In this document: positions 43,550 to 56,200 of the stretch, piece after piece
Layout of the letters: the number at the start of each line of letters is the position of its first letter
Position numbering within the stretch: the stretch's first letter is position 1
Source: Colletes latitarsis
Lineage: Eukaryota > Arthropoda > Insecta > Hymenoptera > Colletidae
Direction of reading: 5' to 3'
DNA length: 64,000 nucleotides
Assembly (NCBI RefSeq): GCF_051014445.1
Contig: NW_027488368.1
Coordinates: forward strand, 24,464,001 to 24,528,000
Program-made: the position numbers and the translations under genes
The notes under the pieces: generated by a model
Database searches by the model: none
Seen by the model: only the letters and a program-made list of their open reading frames with translations
What the model was told of the DNA's origin: nothing

Positions 43550-46500
43550 CCGCCCCGCCTCCTCCTTCAGGCCAACCTCAGCCACTGCCGCGCGGCACAG
43601 GACTTGATGTCCCAAGTCCTCGCGGAGTGGGGGGTTGGCCTGGCGGTCGCCGCCGAGCCGTACCGCGTCCCTGATCACCCTCATTGGGTGGGCGACGCGG
43701 ACGGCTTGGTGGCGACGGTATGGGGAGGGGGCGACGGGTCCCCCCCGTTCTCCTTGTTGGAGCGCGGTCGGGGATTCGTCGCCGTGGACTGGGGGGGAGT
43801 CGCTGTGGTGGGGTGCTACATTTCGCCCCGTAGCGGTCACGCTGCGTTCGAGCTGTACTTGGCCGAGGTCGCGGCATGCGTGCAGCGCTACGCGGCCCGG
43901 CCGGTGCTGGTCCTGGGGGATTTTAATGCCAAGTCGGTGGCTTGGGGATCCCCCAGGACCTCCGTTCGCGGCGGGATCCTGGGCGATTGGGCGGCGGGGC
44001 TCGACCTCCGGGTATTGAACCGGGGATCGGAGCACACATGCGTGTGGCGATATGGGGGGTCCATCGTGGATGTTGGATTCGCGACCCCCAACGCCGTGCG
44101 CATGGTGTCGGGTTGGCACGTGGTCGCGGGGGCAGAGACACTCTTCGATCACCGGTACATCCGGATGGAGGTTTCTGCCGCCGCGAGTGCATCCCGACAC
44201 GGCCGCCTGCGTGGCACCCCACCACGCCGCTGGGCGCTTCGGCGCCTGGACAAGGACGCCCTGATGGCAGCTGCCCTCGCTGCAACTTGGCCGCAGGGAG
44301 CGGCCGAATTGCCGAGCATAGAGGAGGAGGTCGCCCGGCTCGGAGCATTGGTCGCGGGTATTTGCGACGCGGCGATGCCTCGGGTCGGGCGGGCTTCTCC
44401 TCGTCGGGCGGTGTACTGGTGGTCGGACGCGATCGCGGAGTTGCGAGTCGCGACTGTCCGCGCCCGACGCCAGTACACCCGCGCGCGCCGTCGTCAACGT
44501 ACAGGCGACGGCGTGGCGCGAGCGAGGGCAGCTGATGACCTGTATGGAGCATACCGCGTGGCGCGGGTTGCTCTGCAGGTCGCCATCAAACGGGCCAAGA
44601 CCCAGGCATGGAAAGAGCTCCTCCAGACCCTTGATGACGATCCATGGGGGCGCCCATATAAGGTGGTGCTGAATAAGCTCCGCCCGTGGGCGCCCCCCGT
44701 CACCGAGGGTCTTGACCCCCGGCTGCTGGAGGACGAGGTCAATACACTCTTCCCAATTGGGGAGAGGGGACCGCGTCCTCCGGCGGCGGCGGCTGTCCCA
44801 GTGGAGTGGACGGCCGAGCTGGGGGTCACGCAGGAGGAGCTGGCAGCGGCCATCAGACGGCTCGGGGTTCGTAACACGGCCCCGGGTCCGGATGGTGTGC
44901 CCGGCCGGGTTTGGGTCTTGACCCAGGGCGTCCTTGGGGCCGACCTCAGGCGGTTGTTCGACCGCTGCCTGAGGGACGGGCGATTCCCCCCCAGTTGGAA
45001 GGTGGCGAGGATGGTCCTCCTCCGGAAGGAGGGTCGGCCCGCGGAGTCTCCCACCGCATACCGGCCCATTTGTCTCCTCGACAAGGTGGGCAAGCTCTTC
45101 GAGCGTGTGATTGCTGCCCGCCTCGTCGAGCACCTGTCGCGGGGTGATCCCGGTCTGGCCGACTGCCAGTTCGGTTTCCGGGGGGGCCGATCGACTATCG
45201 ACGCGATAGGTCGTGTGAGGGCCCTCTCGGAGGCGGCCGTCTCCCGGGGCGGGGTGGCATTGGCAATATCCTTGGATATTGCCAATGCCTTTAACACCCT
45301 CCCCTGGGAAGAGATAAGGAGGGGACTCGAATATCATCGAGTCCCCCCTTGTCTCAGGGCGGTCGTCGGGGATTATCTCCGCGGCAGGTGGATCGCGTAT
45401 CCGGGCCGGGATGGTGATATGCGGAGGGAGGTGTACTGCGGTGTTCCGCAGGGGTCGGTCCTCGGGCCACTCCTGTGGAACATCGCGTACGACTCGGTGT
45501 TGCGTGCCGGCCTCCCCGACGGCGTCAGCACGGTGTGTTATGCGGATGACACACTGGTGCTGGCCGTCGGGGCGCACTGGGGGAGCGCCATGCGTCGCGC
45601 GGAGGAGGGGTCGCAACGCGTCGTCGACCGGATCAGGGGGATGGGGATGACGGTGGCGGTCCATAAGACCGAGGTGATTGCGTTTCATTCACCTCGGCAG
45701 GATCCGCCACCCCCTCTGATTCGGGTGGGTGGGGCTGACATCGAGGTGAAGCCCCAGATCAGGTATCTAGGGCTGATCCTCGATAGCCACTGGCGTTTCG
45801 AGAAGCATTTCCGCTGCCTGGTCCCCCGGTTGGAAAGGATGGTTGCGGCTCTGGGCCGGATCCTGCCCAACCTGGGGGGCCCGGCGGGCCGAGTTCGTCG
45901 CCTCTATGTGGCAATGGTCCAGTCGGTGGCCCTATACGGGGCCCCCGTCTGGGCGGACGACCTGGCTGCCTCCCGGCGCAGCATGACTATGCTGCGTCGG
46001 GTGCAGAGGCGCATGGCGCTCAGGGTCGTCCGCGGGTATCGGACCATGTCACATGAGGCGGCGACGGTTCTAACGGGGATGCCGCCCATGGACCTGCTCG
46101 CGCGGTCGCACGCGGTGATGTACCGGCACCGCGTCGACCGTCGCGCGGGGGTGGGGGCGGTCCCGGGCGGGCAGGAACCTGCTTGGGGCGATTTGAAGCG
46201 CCAGGCCCGGCAGTCCGTGTTGCTCGCGTGGCAGGAGCGGCTGGCTCTGCCAACCGCGGGGCACCGGACTGTCGGGGCGGTACGGCCACTCCTGAAGGAG
46301 TGGCTGGACAGAGGCCATGGCAGCCTCACCTACCGGATGGCACAGGTATTTTCCGGGCATGGCAGCTTCGGAAGATACCTGTGCCGGATAGGGAAGGAGC
46401 CGACGGCGCGTTGCTGCCACTGCGACGCTGAGCAGGACACGGCGGATCATACCCTGGAGGTATGCCCCGCGTGGGAGGGGGAGCGCCGTGTCCTGGTCGG

Positions 46501-46729
46501 CGTCGTCGGGCGGGATGTCTCGCTGCCGGGCGTGGTGCGCGCCATGCTCGGCAGCGAGGAGAAGTGGAGGGCCGTGGCCTCCTTCTGCGAGAACGTAATG
46601 TTGCAGAAGGAGGCCGCGGGGAGGGAGCGCGAGCTTCAGCGACGCGCTGAAGCTCGCGCTCGTGCGGTGGCCCGAGGTCGTCGCCCGGTCGCGAGGCGTC
46701 GCGGGCGGCCGCCTCGGCGTGGCGGGTGA
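43547..46729 (+). CDS. SatR1 ORF2: AP-like endonuclease plus reverse transcriptase, 1060 aa
   Basis: The endonuclease (about 1-210) has Asn 10 in QANLSHC, Glu 37 in AAEPY, Asp 125/Asn 127 in GDFNAKS and Asp 201/His 202. The residue before that pair is Phe 200, where copy C1 has the usual Ser (SDHRY). The RT has RPICLL (506-511), FGFRGGRST (542-550), SLDIANAF with Asp 577, GVPQGSVLGPLLWN (632-645) and YADD 665-668. A C-terminal knuckle C956-x2-C959-x8-H968-x4-C973 and a basic tail follow. The order and the LQANL start place it in the R1 clade. By family it nicks the target, primes cDNA synthesis from the nick, and sets site specificity. Translation likely couples to ORF1 through TAATG. Confidence 0.95.
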   Translation: MPPRLLLQANLSHCRAAQDLMSQVLAEWGVGLAVAAEPYRVPDHPHWVGDADGLVATVWGGGDGSPPFSLLERGRGFVAVDWGGVAVVGCYISPRSGHAAFELYLAEVAACVQRYAARPVLVLGDFNAKSVAWGSPRTSVRGGILGDWAAGLDLRVLNRGSEHTCVWRYGGSIVDVGFATPNAVRMVSGWHVVAGAETLFDHRYIRMEVSAAASASRHGRLRGTPPRRWALRRLDKDALMAAALAATWPQGAAELPSIEEEVARLGALVAGICDAAMPRVGRASPRRAVYWWSDAIAELRVATVRARRQYTRARRRQRTGDGVARARAADDLYGAYRVARVALQVAIKRAKTQAWKELLQTLDDDPWGRPYKVVLNKLRPWAPPVTEGLDPRLLEDEVNTLFPIGERGPRPPAAAAVPVEWTAELGVTQEELAAAIRRLGVRNTAPGPDGVPGRVWVLTQGVLGADLRRLFDRCLRDGRFPPSWKVARMVLLRKEGRPAESPTAYRPICLLDKVGKLFERVIAARLVEHLSRGDPGLADCQFGFRGGRSTIDAIGRVRALSEAAVSRGGVALAISLDIANAFNTLPWEEIRRGLEYHRVPPCLRAVVGDYLRGRWIAYPGRDGDMRREVYCGVPQGSVLGPLLWNIAYDSVLRAGLPDGVSTVCYADDTLVLAVGAHWGSAMRRAEEGSQRVVDRIRGMGMTVAVHKTEVIAFHSPRQDPPPPLIRVGGADIEVKPQIRYLGLILDSHWRFEKHFRCLVPRLERMVAALGRILPNLGGPAGRVRRLYVAMVQSVALYGAPVWADDLAASRRSMTMLRRVQRRMALRVVRGYRTMSHEAATVLTGMPPMDLLARSHAVMYRHRVDRRAGVGAVPGGQEPAWGDLKRQARQSVLLAWQERLALPTAGHRTVGAVRPLLKEWLDRGHGSLTYRMAQVFSGHGSFGRYLCRIGKEPTARCCHCDAEQDTADHTLEVCPAWEGERRVLVGVVGRDVSLPGVVRAMLGSEEKWRAVASFCENVMLQKEAAGRERELQRRAEARARAVARGRRPVARRRGRPPRRGG

Positions 46730-47244
46730 CCTAGGCTGGGAGGGGGGTCCTGAGGGGACCCTCCTCCCGCCAGGCGGCGCCGGGTCGGACCGGTTGGGGG
46801 TAGGAGTGCCTCCCCCTACCGGTCCGACGCAAGGGGAGGCACCCTCGGCGGTCTGGTGCGGCCATGAACGCCCGGCCGCCGAGGGGTGGAAACGGGGTCG
46901 CGGGCGGTTGCGAGTTGGGGCTCGCAGCCGCCACTAAACGCGGCTCCGGGACGGATAGCGGCGGGATGGAGTGGCCCCGTCCCGCCGCTATGAGGCAGTG
47001 TGTCTACTGGGGGGACCGATTGTCCCCCCGGGGGATGGGCGCGAAAGCGCGGGCACGGGGAGGATACCGGAAGAATGCTTCGAGCGATTCCCGGTATCCT
47101 CCCAAAGCGTGCCGAAGGGTCACCGTGGGGTTTTTAGTGGGTAGGTCCCGCGCCTGTCGTTGTACGGGCGCGGGGAATCCCAGACACCCCTCCCACCTCT
47201 CCCCAAGGAGGTGGGTGGGAGTCTCTCGAAGATTTTCCCCACGA

Positions 47245-47245
<1 letters not shown>
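46730..47245 (+). other. 3' UTR of copy E: chain of perfect hairpins
   Basis: The stems seen are GGCGGTTGCGAG/CTCGCAGCCGCC (46903-46914 with 46921-46932), ATAGCGGCGGGA/TCCCGCCGCTAT (46955-46966 with 46980-46991), GGAGGATACCGG/CCGGTATCCTCC (47059-47070 with 47091-47102), CCCGCGCCTGT/ACGGGCGCGGG (47147-47157 with 47164-47174) and CCCACCTC/GAGGTGGG (47192-47199 with 47208-47215). Copies A, B, D and H carry the same set, and C1 and F carry wobble-compensated versions. They are probably recognised by the element's own reverse transcriptase. AGATTTTCCCCACGAC precedes the A tract in every copy where the end is visible. Confidence 0.82.
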
Positions 47246-47274
<29 letters not shown>

Positions 47275-47278
<4 letters not shown>

Positions 47279-50200
47279 TGGGTCTGATGAGGGCAAATCC
47301 GAGACCTACCCCAGACCTAACATGCGATATCATCTAAAATATTGATCGAAACCAGGTTTAATCGACTGTTTCAGAGTGGTACCACATTACTACGTGATCG
47401 AAACCAGAAAAAACCCAGGATCTGTTCAACAAGTATGTGAAGAATGCGAAAATATGAGCCTCATGAGGGCAAATCCCAGACCTAACCCAGACCTAACATG
47501 CGATATCCTTTAAAATATTGACCGAGACTAGGTTTCATGGACTGTTTCCGTGTGGCACCACATTACTACGTGATCTAAAGCAGAAATAACCCAGGATCTG
47601 TTCAACAAGTATGTGAAAAATGCCGAGGTATGAGCCAGATGAGGGCAAATCCAAGGCCTAACCTAGACCTAACGTGCATTATCCTCGAAAAAAATTGATC
47701 GAAACCAGGTTCCATGGACTGTTTCAGTGTGGTACCACATTACCACGTGATTCAAGCCAGAAAAAACCCAGGATCTGTACAACAAGTATGTGAAAAATGC
47801 GAAAGTATGAGTCTGATGAGGACAAATCCCAGGCCTAACCTAGACGTAACATGGTGTATCCTCTAAAATATTGGTCGTATCCAGGTTTAATTAACTGTTT
47901 CAGTGTGGTACCACATTACTACGTGATCCAATCCAGAAAAATCCAAGGATCTGACCAACAAGTATAAGAAATATGCGAAGGTAAGAGCCTCATGAGGGCA
48001 GATCCCACACCTATCCCAGACGTAGCATGAGTTATCCTCTAAAATATTGATCGAAACCAGGTTTAATGGACTGTTTCGGTGTGGTACCACATTACTACGT
48101 CATCCAGACCAGTGAAAGCCCTGGATCTGGCCAACAAGTATGTGAGAAATGCGAAAGTATGAGCCTCATGAGGGCAAATCCCAGACCTATCCCAGACCTA
48201 ACTTGCGTTGTCCTCTAAAATATTGATGGAAACCAGTTGTAATTGACTGTTTCAGTGTGGTACCACATTACTACGTGACCCAATCCAGAAAAAGCCCAGG
48301 ATCTAGCCATCAAGTATGAGAAATATGCGAAAGTATGAGCCTGATGAGAGCAAATACCAGACCTAACCAAGACGTAACATGCGTTATTCTCTAAAATATT
48401 GATCGAAACCAGGTTTAATCGACTGCTTCAGTGTGGTACCACATTACCACGTGATCCAAACCAGAAAGAGCCCAGGATCTGGCCAACACGTATGAGAAAT
48501 ATGCGAAAGTATGAGCCTAATGAGGGCAAATCCCTCACCTAACCGAGTCCTAACCGGCGTTATCCTCTAAAATATTGGTCGAGACCAGGTTTAGTCGACT
48601 GTTCCAGTGTGGTACGACTTTCCTACGTGACCCAAACCAGAAATAACCCAGGATCTGTTCAACAAGTATGTGAAAAATGCGAAGGTATGAGCCTGATGCG
48701 GGCAAATCCTGGACATAACCCAGACCTAACATGCGTTATCCTCTAAAATATAGATCGAGACCAGATATAATTTTCTGTTTCAGTGTGGAACTACATCACT
48801 ATGTGATCCAGTCCAGAAAAAGCAACGGATCTGGCTATCAAGTATGTGAAATATGCGAAAGTATGAGCCTGATGAGGGCAAATCCCACAACTAACCGAGT
48901 CCTAACCGGCGTTATCCTCTAAAATGTTGATCGTGACCAGGTTTAATCGACTGTTTCAGTGTGGTTCCACATTAATACCTGATCCAAACCAAAAATAACC
49001 CAGGATCTGTTCAACAAGTATGTGTAGAATGCATAAGTATGGGTCTGATGGGGGGAAATCCCAGGCCTAACCTAGACCTAGCATGAGTTATCCTCTAAAA
49101 TATTGATCGAAACCAGGTTTAATGGACTGTTTCAGTGTGGTCCCACATAACTACGTGATCCAAACCAGAAAAAGCCAAGGATCTGGCCAACGAGTACGCG
49201 AAAACTGCGAAAGTATGAGCCAGATGTGGGCAAATCCCAGGCCTAACCCAGGCCTAGCTTGAGTTATCCTCTAAAATATTGATCGAAACCAGGTTTAATG
49301 GACTGTTTCAGTGCGGTACCACATTACTACGTGATCCAGACCATTGAAAGCCCAGGATCTCGCCAACAAGTGTGAGAAACATGCGAAAGTATGAGTCTCA
49401 TGAGGGCAATTCCCAGGCCTAACCAAGACCTAACATGGTGTATCCTCTAAAATATTGGTCGTATCCTGGTTTAATTAACTGTTTCAGTGTGGTACCCAAT
49501 TACTACGTGATCCAATCCAGAAAAATCCAAGGATCTGCCCAACAAGTATGAGAAATATGCGAAAGTATGAGTCTGATGAGGGCAAATCCAAGGCCTAACC
49601 TAGACCTAACGTGCGTTATCCTCGAAAAAAATTGATCGAAACCAGGTTCCATGGACTGTTTCAGTGTGGTACCACATTACCACGTGATTCAAGCCACAAA
49701 AAACCCAGGATCTGTACAAGTATGTGAAAAATGCGAAAGTATGAGTCTGATGAGGACAAATCCCAGGCCTAACCTAGACCGAACCGGCGTTATCCTCTAA
49801 AATGTTGATCGTGACCAGGTTTCATGGACTGTTTCGGTGTGGTACCACATAACTACCTGATCCAAACCAGAAATAACCCAGGATCTGTTCAACAAGTATG
49901 TGAAGAATGCGAAAGTATGGGTCTGATGAGGGCAAATCCCAGGCCTAACCCAGACCTAACATGCGTTATCCACTAAAATATTGATCGAAACCAGGTTTCA
50001 TGGACACTTGCAGTGTGATAACACATTACCACGTTATCCAAACCAGAAAAAGACCGGGATCTGGCCAACAAGTATGAGAAATATGCGAAAGTATGAGCGT
50101 GATGCGGGAAAATCCTGGATCTAACCCAGACCTAACATGCGTCATCCTCTAGAATATTGATCGAGACCAGGTATAATTGTCTGTATCAGTGTGGTAACAC

Positions 50201-53200
50201 ATTACTACATGATCCAAACCAGAAATAACCCAGGATCTGTTCAACAAGTATCCGAAGAATGCGAAAGTATGTGCCTGATGAGGGCAACTCCTACACCTAA
50301 CCTAGACCTAACATGCGTTATCATCAAAAATATTGATCGAAACCAGGTTTAGTAGACTGTTTCAGAGTGGTACCACATTACTACGTGATCCAATCCAGTA
50401 AAATCCAAGGATCTGCCCAACAAGTATGGGAAATATGCGAAAGTTTGAGTCTGATGAGGGAGAATCCCAGGCGTAACCTAGACATAACATGCGTTATCCT
50501 CTAAAGTATTAATCGAAACCAAGTTTCATGGACTGTTTCAGTGTGATACCACATTACTACGTGATCCAAACCAGAAAAAACCCAGGATCTGCCCAACAAG
50601 TATGAGAAATATGCGAAAGTTTGAGTCTGATGTGGGCAAATCCAAGGCCTATCCTAGACCTAACGTGCGTTATCCTCTAAAATATTGATCGAAACCAGGT
50701 TCCATGGACTGTTTCAGTGTGGTACCACATTACCACGTGATTCAAGCCAGAAAAAACCCAGGATCTGTACAACAAGTATGTGAAAAATGCGAAAGTATGA
50801 GTCTGGTGAGGGCAAATCCCAGGCCTAACCTAGACGTAACATGGTGTATCCTCTAAAATATTGGTCGTATCCAGATTTAATTAACTGTTTCAGTGTGGTA
50901 CCACATTACTACGTGATCCAATCCAGAAAAATCCAATATCTGACAAACAAGTATGAGAAATAAACGAAAGTATGAGTCTGGTGAGGGCGAATCCTAGACC
51001 TATCCCAGACCTAACTTGCGTTATCCTATAAAATTTTGATCGAGACCTGGACTAATCGACTGTTCCAGTGTGGTAACACTTGACTACGTGATCCGAACCA
51101 GAAAAAGCCAGGGATCTGTCCAACAAGTATGAGAAATATGCGAAAGTACGAGTCTAATGAGAGCATATCCATGACCTAACCGTGTCCTAACCGGCGTTAT
51201 CCCCTAAAATATTGATCGTGACCAGGTTCAATCGACTGCTTCTGTGTGGTACCACATTACTACGAGATCCAAACTAGAAAAAACCCAGGATCTGTTCAAC
51301 AAGTATGTGAAGAATGCGAATGTATGAGTCTGATGAGGGCAAATCCCAGGCGTAACCTAGACCTAACATGCGTTATCATCTAAAATATTGATCGAAACCA
51401 GGTTTAATTGACTGTTTCAGTGTGGTACCACATTACTACGTGATCCAAACCAGGAAAAGCCAGGGATCTGTTCAACATATATGTGAAAAACGCGATAATA
51501 TGACCCTGATGAGTGCAAATCCCACACCTGTCCCAGACCTAACTTGCGCTATCCTGTAAAATATTGATCGAATCCAGGTTTAATTGACTGTTTCAGTGTG
51601 GTACCACATTGCTACGTGATCCAAACCGGGAAAACCCACGATCAGGTCAGCATGTATGTTAAAACTGCGAAAGAATGCCCCTGATGAGGTCAAATCACAG
51701 ACCTAACCTAGGCCTAACATGCGTAATCCTCTAAAATATGGATCGAAACTAGGTTTAATCGACTGTTTCAGTGTGATACCACATTACTGTGTGATCCAAA
51801 CCAAAAAAAGCAAAGGATTTGGCTAACAAGTAAGAGAAATATGTGAAAGTATGAGCCTGATGAGGGCACATCCTAGACCCAACTCTGACCTAACATGTGT
51901 TATCCTCTAAACTACTGATCAAAACCATGTTTAATCGACTGTTTCAGTGTAGTGCCGCATTACTACGTGATCCAAATCAGAAAAAACCCAGGATCTGTTC
52001 AACAAGTATGCGAAGAATGCGAAAGTATGAGTCTGTTGAAGGCAAATCCAAGCCCTAGGCTAGACCTAACATGCGTTATCCTCAAAAATATTGATCAAAA
52101 CCATGTTTAATCGACTGTTTCAGTGTGGTACCACATTACTACGTGATCCAAACCAGAAAAAGCCCAGGATCTGGCCAACAAGTATGAGAAATATGCGAAA
52201 GTATGAGCCTGATGAGGGTAAATCCCAGACCTAACCCATACCTAACATGCGTTATCCTTTAAAATATTGACCGAGACTAGGTTTAATTGACTGTTTCAGT
52301 GTGGTACCACATTACAACGTAATCCAAACCATAAAAAGCCAAGGATCTGGCCAACGAGTATGGGAAAAATGCGATAGTGTGAGCCAGATGAGGGCAAATC
52401 CCAGGCCTAACCTAGACCTAACATGCGTTATCCTCTAAAATATTGATCCAAACCTGTTTTAATGGACTGTTTCAGTGTGGTGCAACATTAGTACGTGATC
52501 CAAACCAGAATAAGCCAGGGATCTGTTCAACAAGTATGTGAAAAACGCGAAAGTATGACCCTGATGAGGGCAAATCCCAGGCGTAACCTAGACCTAACAT
52601 GCGTTATCCTCTAAAATATTGATCGAAACTAGGTTTAATGGACTGTTTCAGTGTGGTACCACATTACTACGTGATCCAAACCAGAAACACCCAGGATCTG
52701 TTCAACAAGTATGTGAAAAATGCGAAAGTATGACACTGATGAGGGCAAACCCCAGACCTATCCCAGACCTAACTTGCGTTGTCCTCTAAACTATTGATGG
52801 AAACCAATTTTAATTGACTGATTCAGTGTGGTACCACATTACTACGTGACCCAATCCAGAAAAAGCCCAGGATCTAGCCATCAAGTATGAGAAATATGCG
52901 AAAGTATGAGCCTGATGAGAGCAAATACCAGACCTAACCAAGACCTAACATGCGTTATTCTCTAAAATATTGATCGAAACCAGGTTTAATGGACTGTTTC
53001 AGTGTGGTACCACATTACCACGTGATCCAAACCAGAAATAACCCAGGATCTGTTCAACAAGTATGTGAAACATGCGAAGGTATGAGCCTGAGGCGGGCAA
53101 ATCCTGGACATAACCCAGATCTAACATGCGTTATCCTCGAAAATATAAATCGAGACCAGGTATAATTTACTGTTTCAGTGTGGTACTACATCACTATGTG

Positions 53201-56200
53201 ATCCAGTCCAGAAAAAGCAACGGATCTGGCTATCAAGTATGTGAAATATGCGAAAGTATGGGCCTGATGAGGGCTAATCCCACAACTAACCGAGTCCTAA
53301 CCGGCGTTATCCTCTAAAATGTTGATCGTGAACAGGTTTAATCGACTGTTTCAGTGTGGTTCCACATTAATACCTGATCCAAACCAGAAATAACCCAGGA
53401 TCTGTTCAACAAGTATGTGAAGAATGCGAAAGTATGGGTCTGATGAGGGCAAATCCGAGACCTACCCCAGACCTAACATGCGATATCATCTAAAGTATTG
53501 ATCGAAACCAGGTTTAATCGACTGTTTCAGAGTGGTACCACATTACTACATGATCCATACCAGAAATAACCCAGGATCTGTTCAACAAGTATGTGTAGAA
53601 TGCATAAGTGTGGGTCTGATGGGGGGAAATCCCAGGCCTAACCTAGACCTAGCATGAGTTATCCTCTAAAATATTGATCGAAACCAGGTTTAACTGACTG
53701 TTTCAGTGTGGTCCCACACAACTACGTGATCCAAACCAGAAAAAGCCAAGGATCTGGCCAACGAGTACGCGAAAACTGCGAAAGTATGAGCCAGATGTGG
53801 GCAAATCCCAGGCATAACCCAGGCCTAGCTTGAGTTATCCTCTAAAATATTGATCGAAACCAGGTTTAATGGACTGCTTCAGTGCGGTACCACAATACTA
53901 CGTGATCCAGACCAGTGAAAGCCCAGGATCTGGCCAACAAGTGTGAGAAACATGCGAAAGTTTGAGTCTGATGAGGGCAAATCCAAGGCCTAACCTAGAC
54001 CTAACGTGCGTTATCCTCGAAAAAAATTCATCGAAACCAGGTTCCATGGACTGTTTCAGTGTGGTACCACATTACCACGTGATTCAAGCCAGAAAAAACC
54101 CAGGATCTGTACAAGTATGTGAAAAATGCGAAAGTATGAGTCTGATGAGGGCAAATCCCAGGCCTAACCTAGACCTAGCATGAGTTATCCTCTAAAATAT
54201 TGATCGAAACCAGGTTTAATGGACTGTTTCAGTGTGGTACCACATTACTACGTCACCCAGACCAGTGAAAGCCCTGGATCTGGCCAACAAGTATGTGAGA
54301 AATGCGAAGGTATGAGCCTGATGAGGGCAGATCCCACACCTATCCCAGACCCAACTTGCGTTATCCTCTAAAATATTGGTCGAGACCAGGTTTAGTCGAC
54401 TGTTTCAGTGTAGTACCACATTACTACGTGATCCAAACCAGAAAAAGCCCAGGATCAGGCCAACAAGTATGAGAAATATGCGAAAGTATGAGCCTCATGA
54501 GGGCAAATCCCTCACCTAACCGAGTCCTAACCGGCGTTATCCTCTAAAATATTGGTCGAGACCAGGTTTAGTCGACTGTTCCAGTGTGGTACCACTTTCC
54601 TACGTGATCCAAACCAGAAATAACCCAGGATCTGTTCAAGAAGTATGTGAAAAATGCGAAGGTATGAGCCTGAGGCGGGCAAATCCTGGACATAACCCAG
54701 ATCTAACATGCGTTATCCTCTAAAATATAAATCGAGACCAGGTATAATTTACTGTTTCAGTGTGGTACTACATCACTATGTGATCCAGTCCAGAAAAAGC
54801 AACGGATCTGGCTATCAAGTATGTGAAATATGCGAAAGTATGGGCCTGATGAGGGCAAATCCCACAACTAACCGAGTCCTAACCGGCGTTATCCTCTAAA
54901 ATGTTGATCGTGACCAGGTTTAATCGACTGTTTCAGTGTGGTTCCACATTAATACCTGATCCAAACCAGAAATAACCCAGGATCTGTTCAACAAGTATGT
55001 GAAGAATGCGAAAGTATGGGTCTGATGAGGGCAAATCCCAGGCCTAACCCAGACCTAACATGCGTTATCCACTAAAATATTGATCGAAACCAGGTTTCAT
55101 GGACACTTTCAGTGTGATAACACATTACCACGTGATCCAAACCAGAAAATGACCGGGATCTGGCCAACAAGTATGCGAAATATGCGAAAGTATGAGCCTG
55201 ATGCGGGAAAATCCTGGATCTAACCCAGACCTAACATGCGTTATCCTCTAAAATATTGATCGACACCAGGTATAATTGTCTGTATCAGTGTGGTACCACA
55301 TTACTACATGATCCAAACCAGAAATAACCCAGGATCTGTTCAACAAGTATCCGAAGAATGCGAAAGTATGTGTCTGATGAGGGCAAATCCTAGACCTAAC
55401 CTAGACCTAACATGCGTTATCATCAAAAATATTGATCGAAACCAGGTTTAATTGACTGTTTCAGAGTGGTACCACATTACTACGTGATCCAATCCAGTAA
55501 AATCCAAGGATCTGCCCAACAAGTATGAGAAATATGCGAAAGTTTGAGTCTGATGAGGGAGAATCCCAGGCGTAACCTAGACCTAACATGCGTTATCCTC
55601 TAAAGTATTAATCGACACCAGGTTTCATGGACTGTTTCAGTGTGATACCACATTACTACGTGATCCAAACCAGAAAAAACCCAGGATCTGCCAAACAAGT
55701 ATGAGAAATATGCGAAAGTTTGAGTCTGATGCGGGCAAATCCAAGGCCTAACCTAGACCTAACGTGCGTTATCCTCTAAAATATTGATCGAAACCAGGTT
55801 CCATGGACTGGTTCAGTGTGGTACCACATTACTACGTGATTCAAGCCAGAAAAAACCCAGGATCTGTACAACAAGTATGTGAAAAATGCGAAAGTATGAG
55901 TCTGGTGAGGGCAAATCCCAGGCCTAACCTAGACGTAACATGGTGTATCCTCTAAAATATTGGTCGTATCCAGGTTTAATTAACTGTTTCAGTGTGGTAC
56001 CACATTACTACGTGATCCAATCCAGAAATATCCAAGGATCTGACCAACAAGTATGAGAAATATGCGAAGGTATGAGCCTGATGAGAGCAGATCCCACACC
56101 TATCCCAGACCTAACTTGCGTTATCCTATAAAATATTGATCGAGACCGGGATTAATCGACTGTTTCAGTGTGGTACCGCTTTACTACGTGATCCAAACCA

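Larger units (their letters stand above)
41286..47275 (+). mobile_element. SatR1 copy E: full-length element with both ORFs open
   Basis: This 5990-bp R1-clade non-LTR retrotransposon comprises 5' UTR 41286-41669, ORF1 41670-43547, ORF2 43547-46729, 3' UTR 46730-47245 and 30 A (47246-47275). It starts CCCCTCAGGGGCTGCC, the same 5' end as copy C1, so the start is real. Flanking words are AGTATGAGCCTGAT (41272-41285) and AGTATGGGTCTGAT (47275-47288), the family's plus-strand target, but with two mismatches. It is the only copy here that could supply active proteins, subject to the Phe at the endonuclease SDH motif. It serves as the reference for the other copies. Confidence 0.95.

Noticed and set aside
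43544..45688. 714-aa open frame antisense to ORF2 of copy E, and similar long antisense frames in the other copies
   Set aside because: GC-rich coding sequence leaves few stops on the opposite strand. The antisense product is low in complexity and has no motif, while the sense strand encodes a clear endonuclease-RT.
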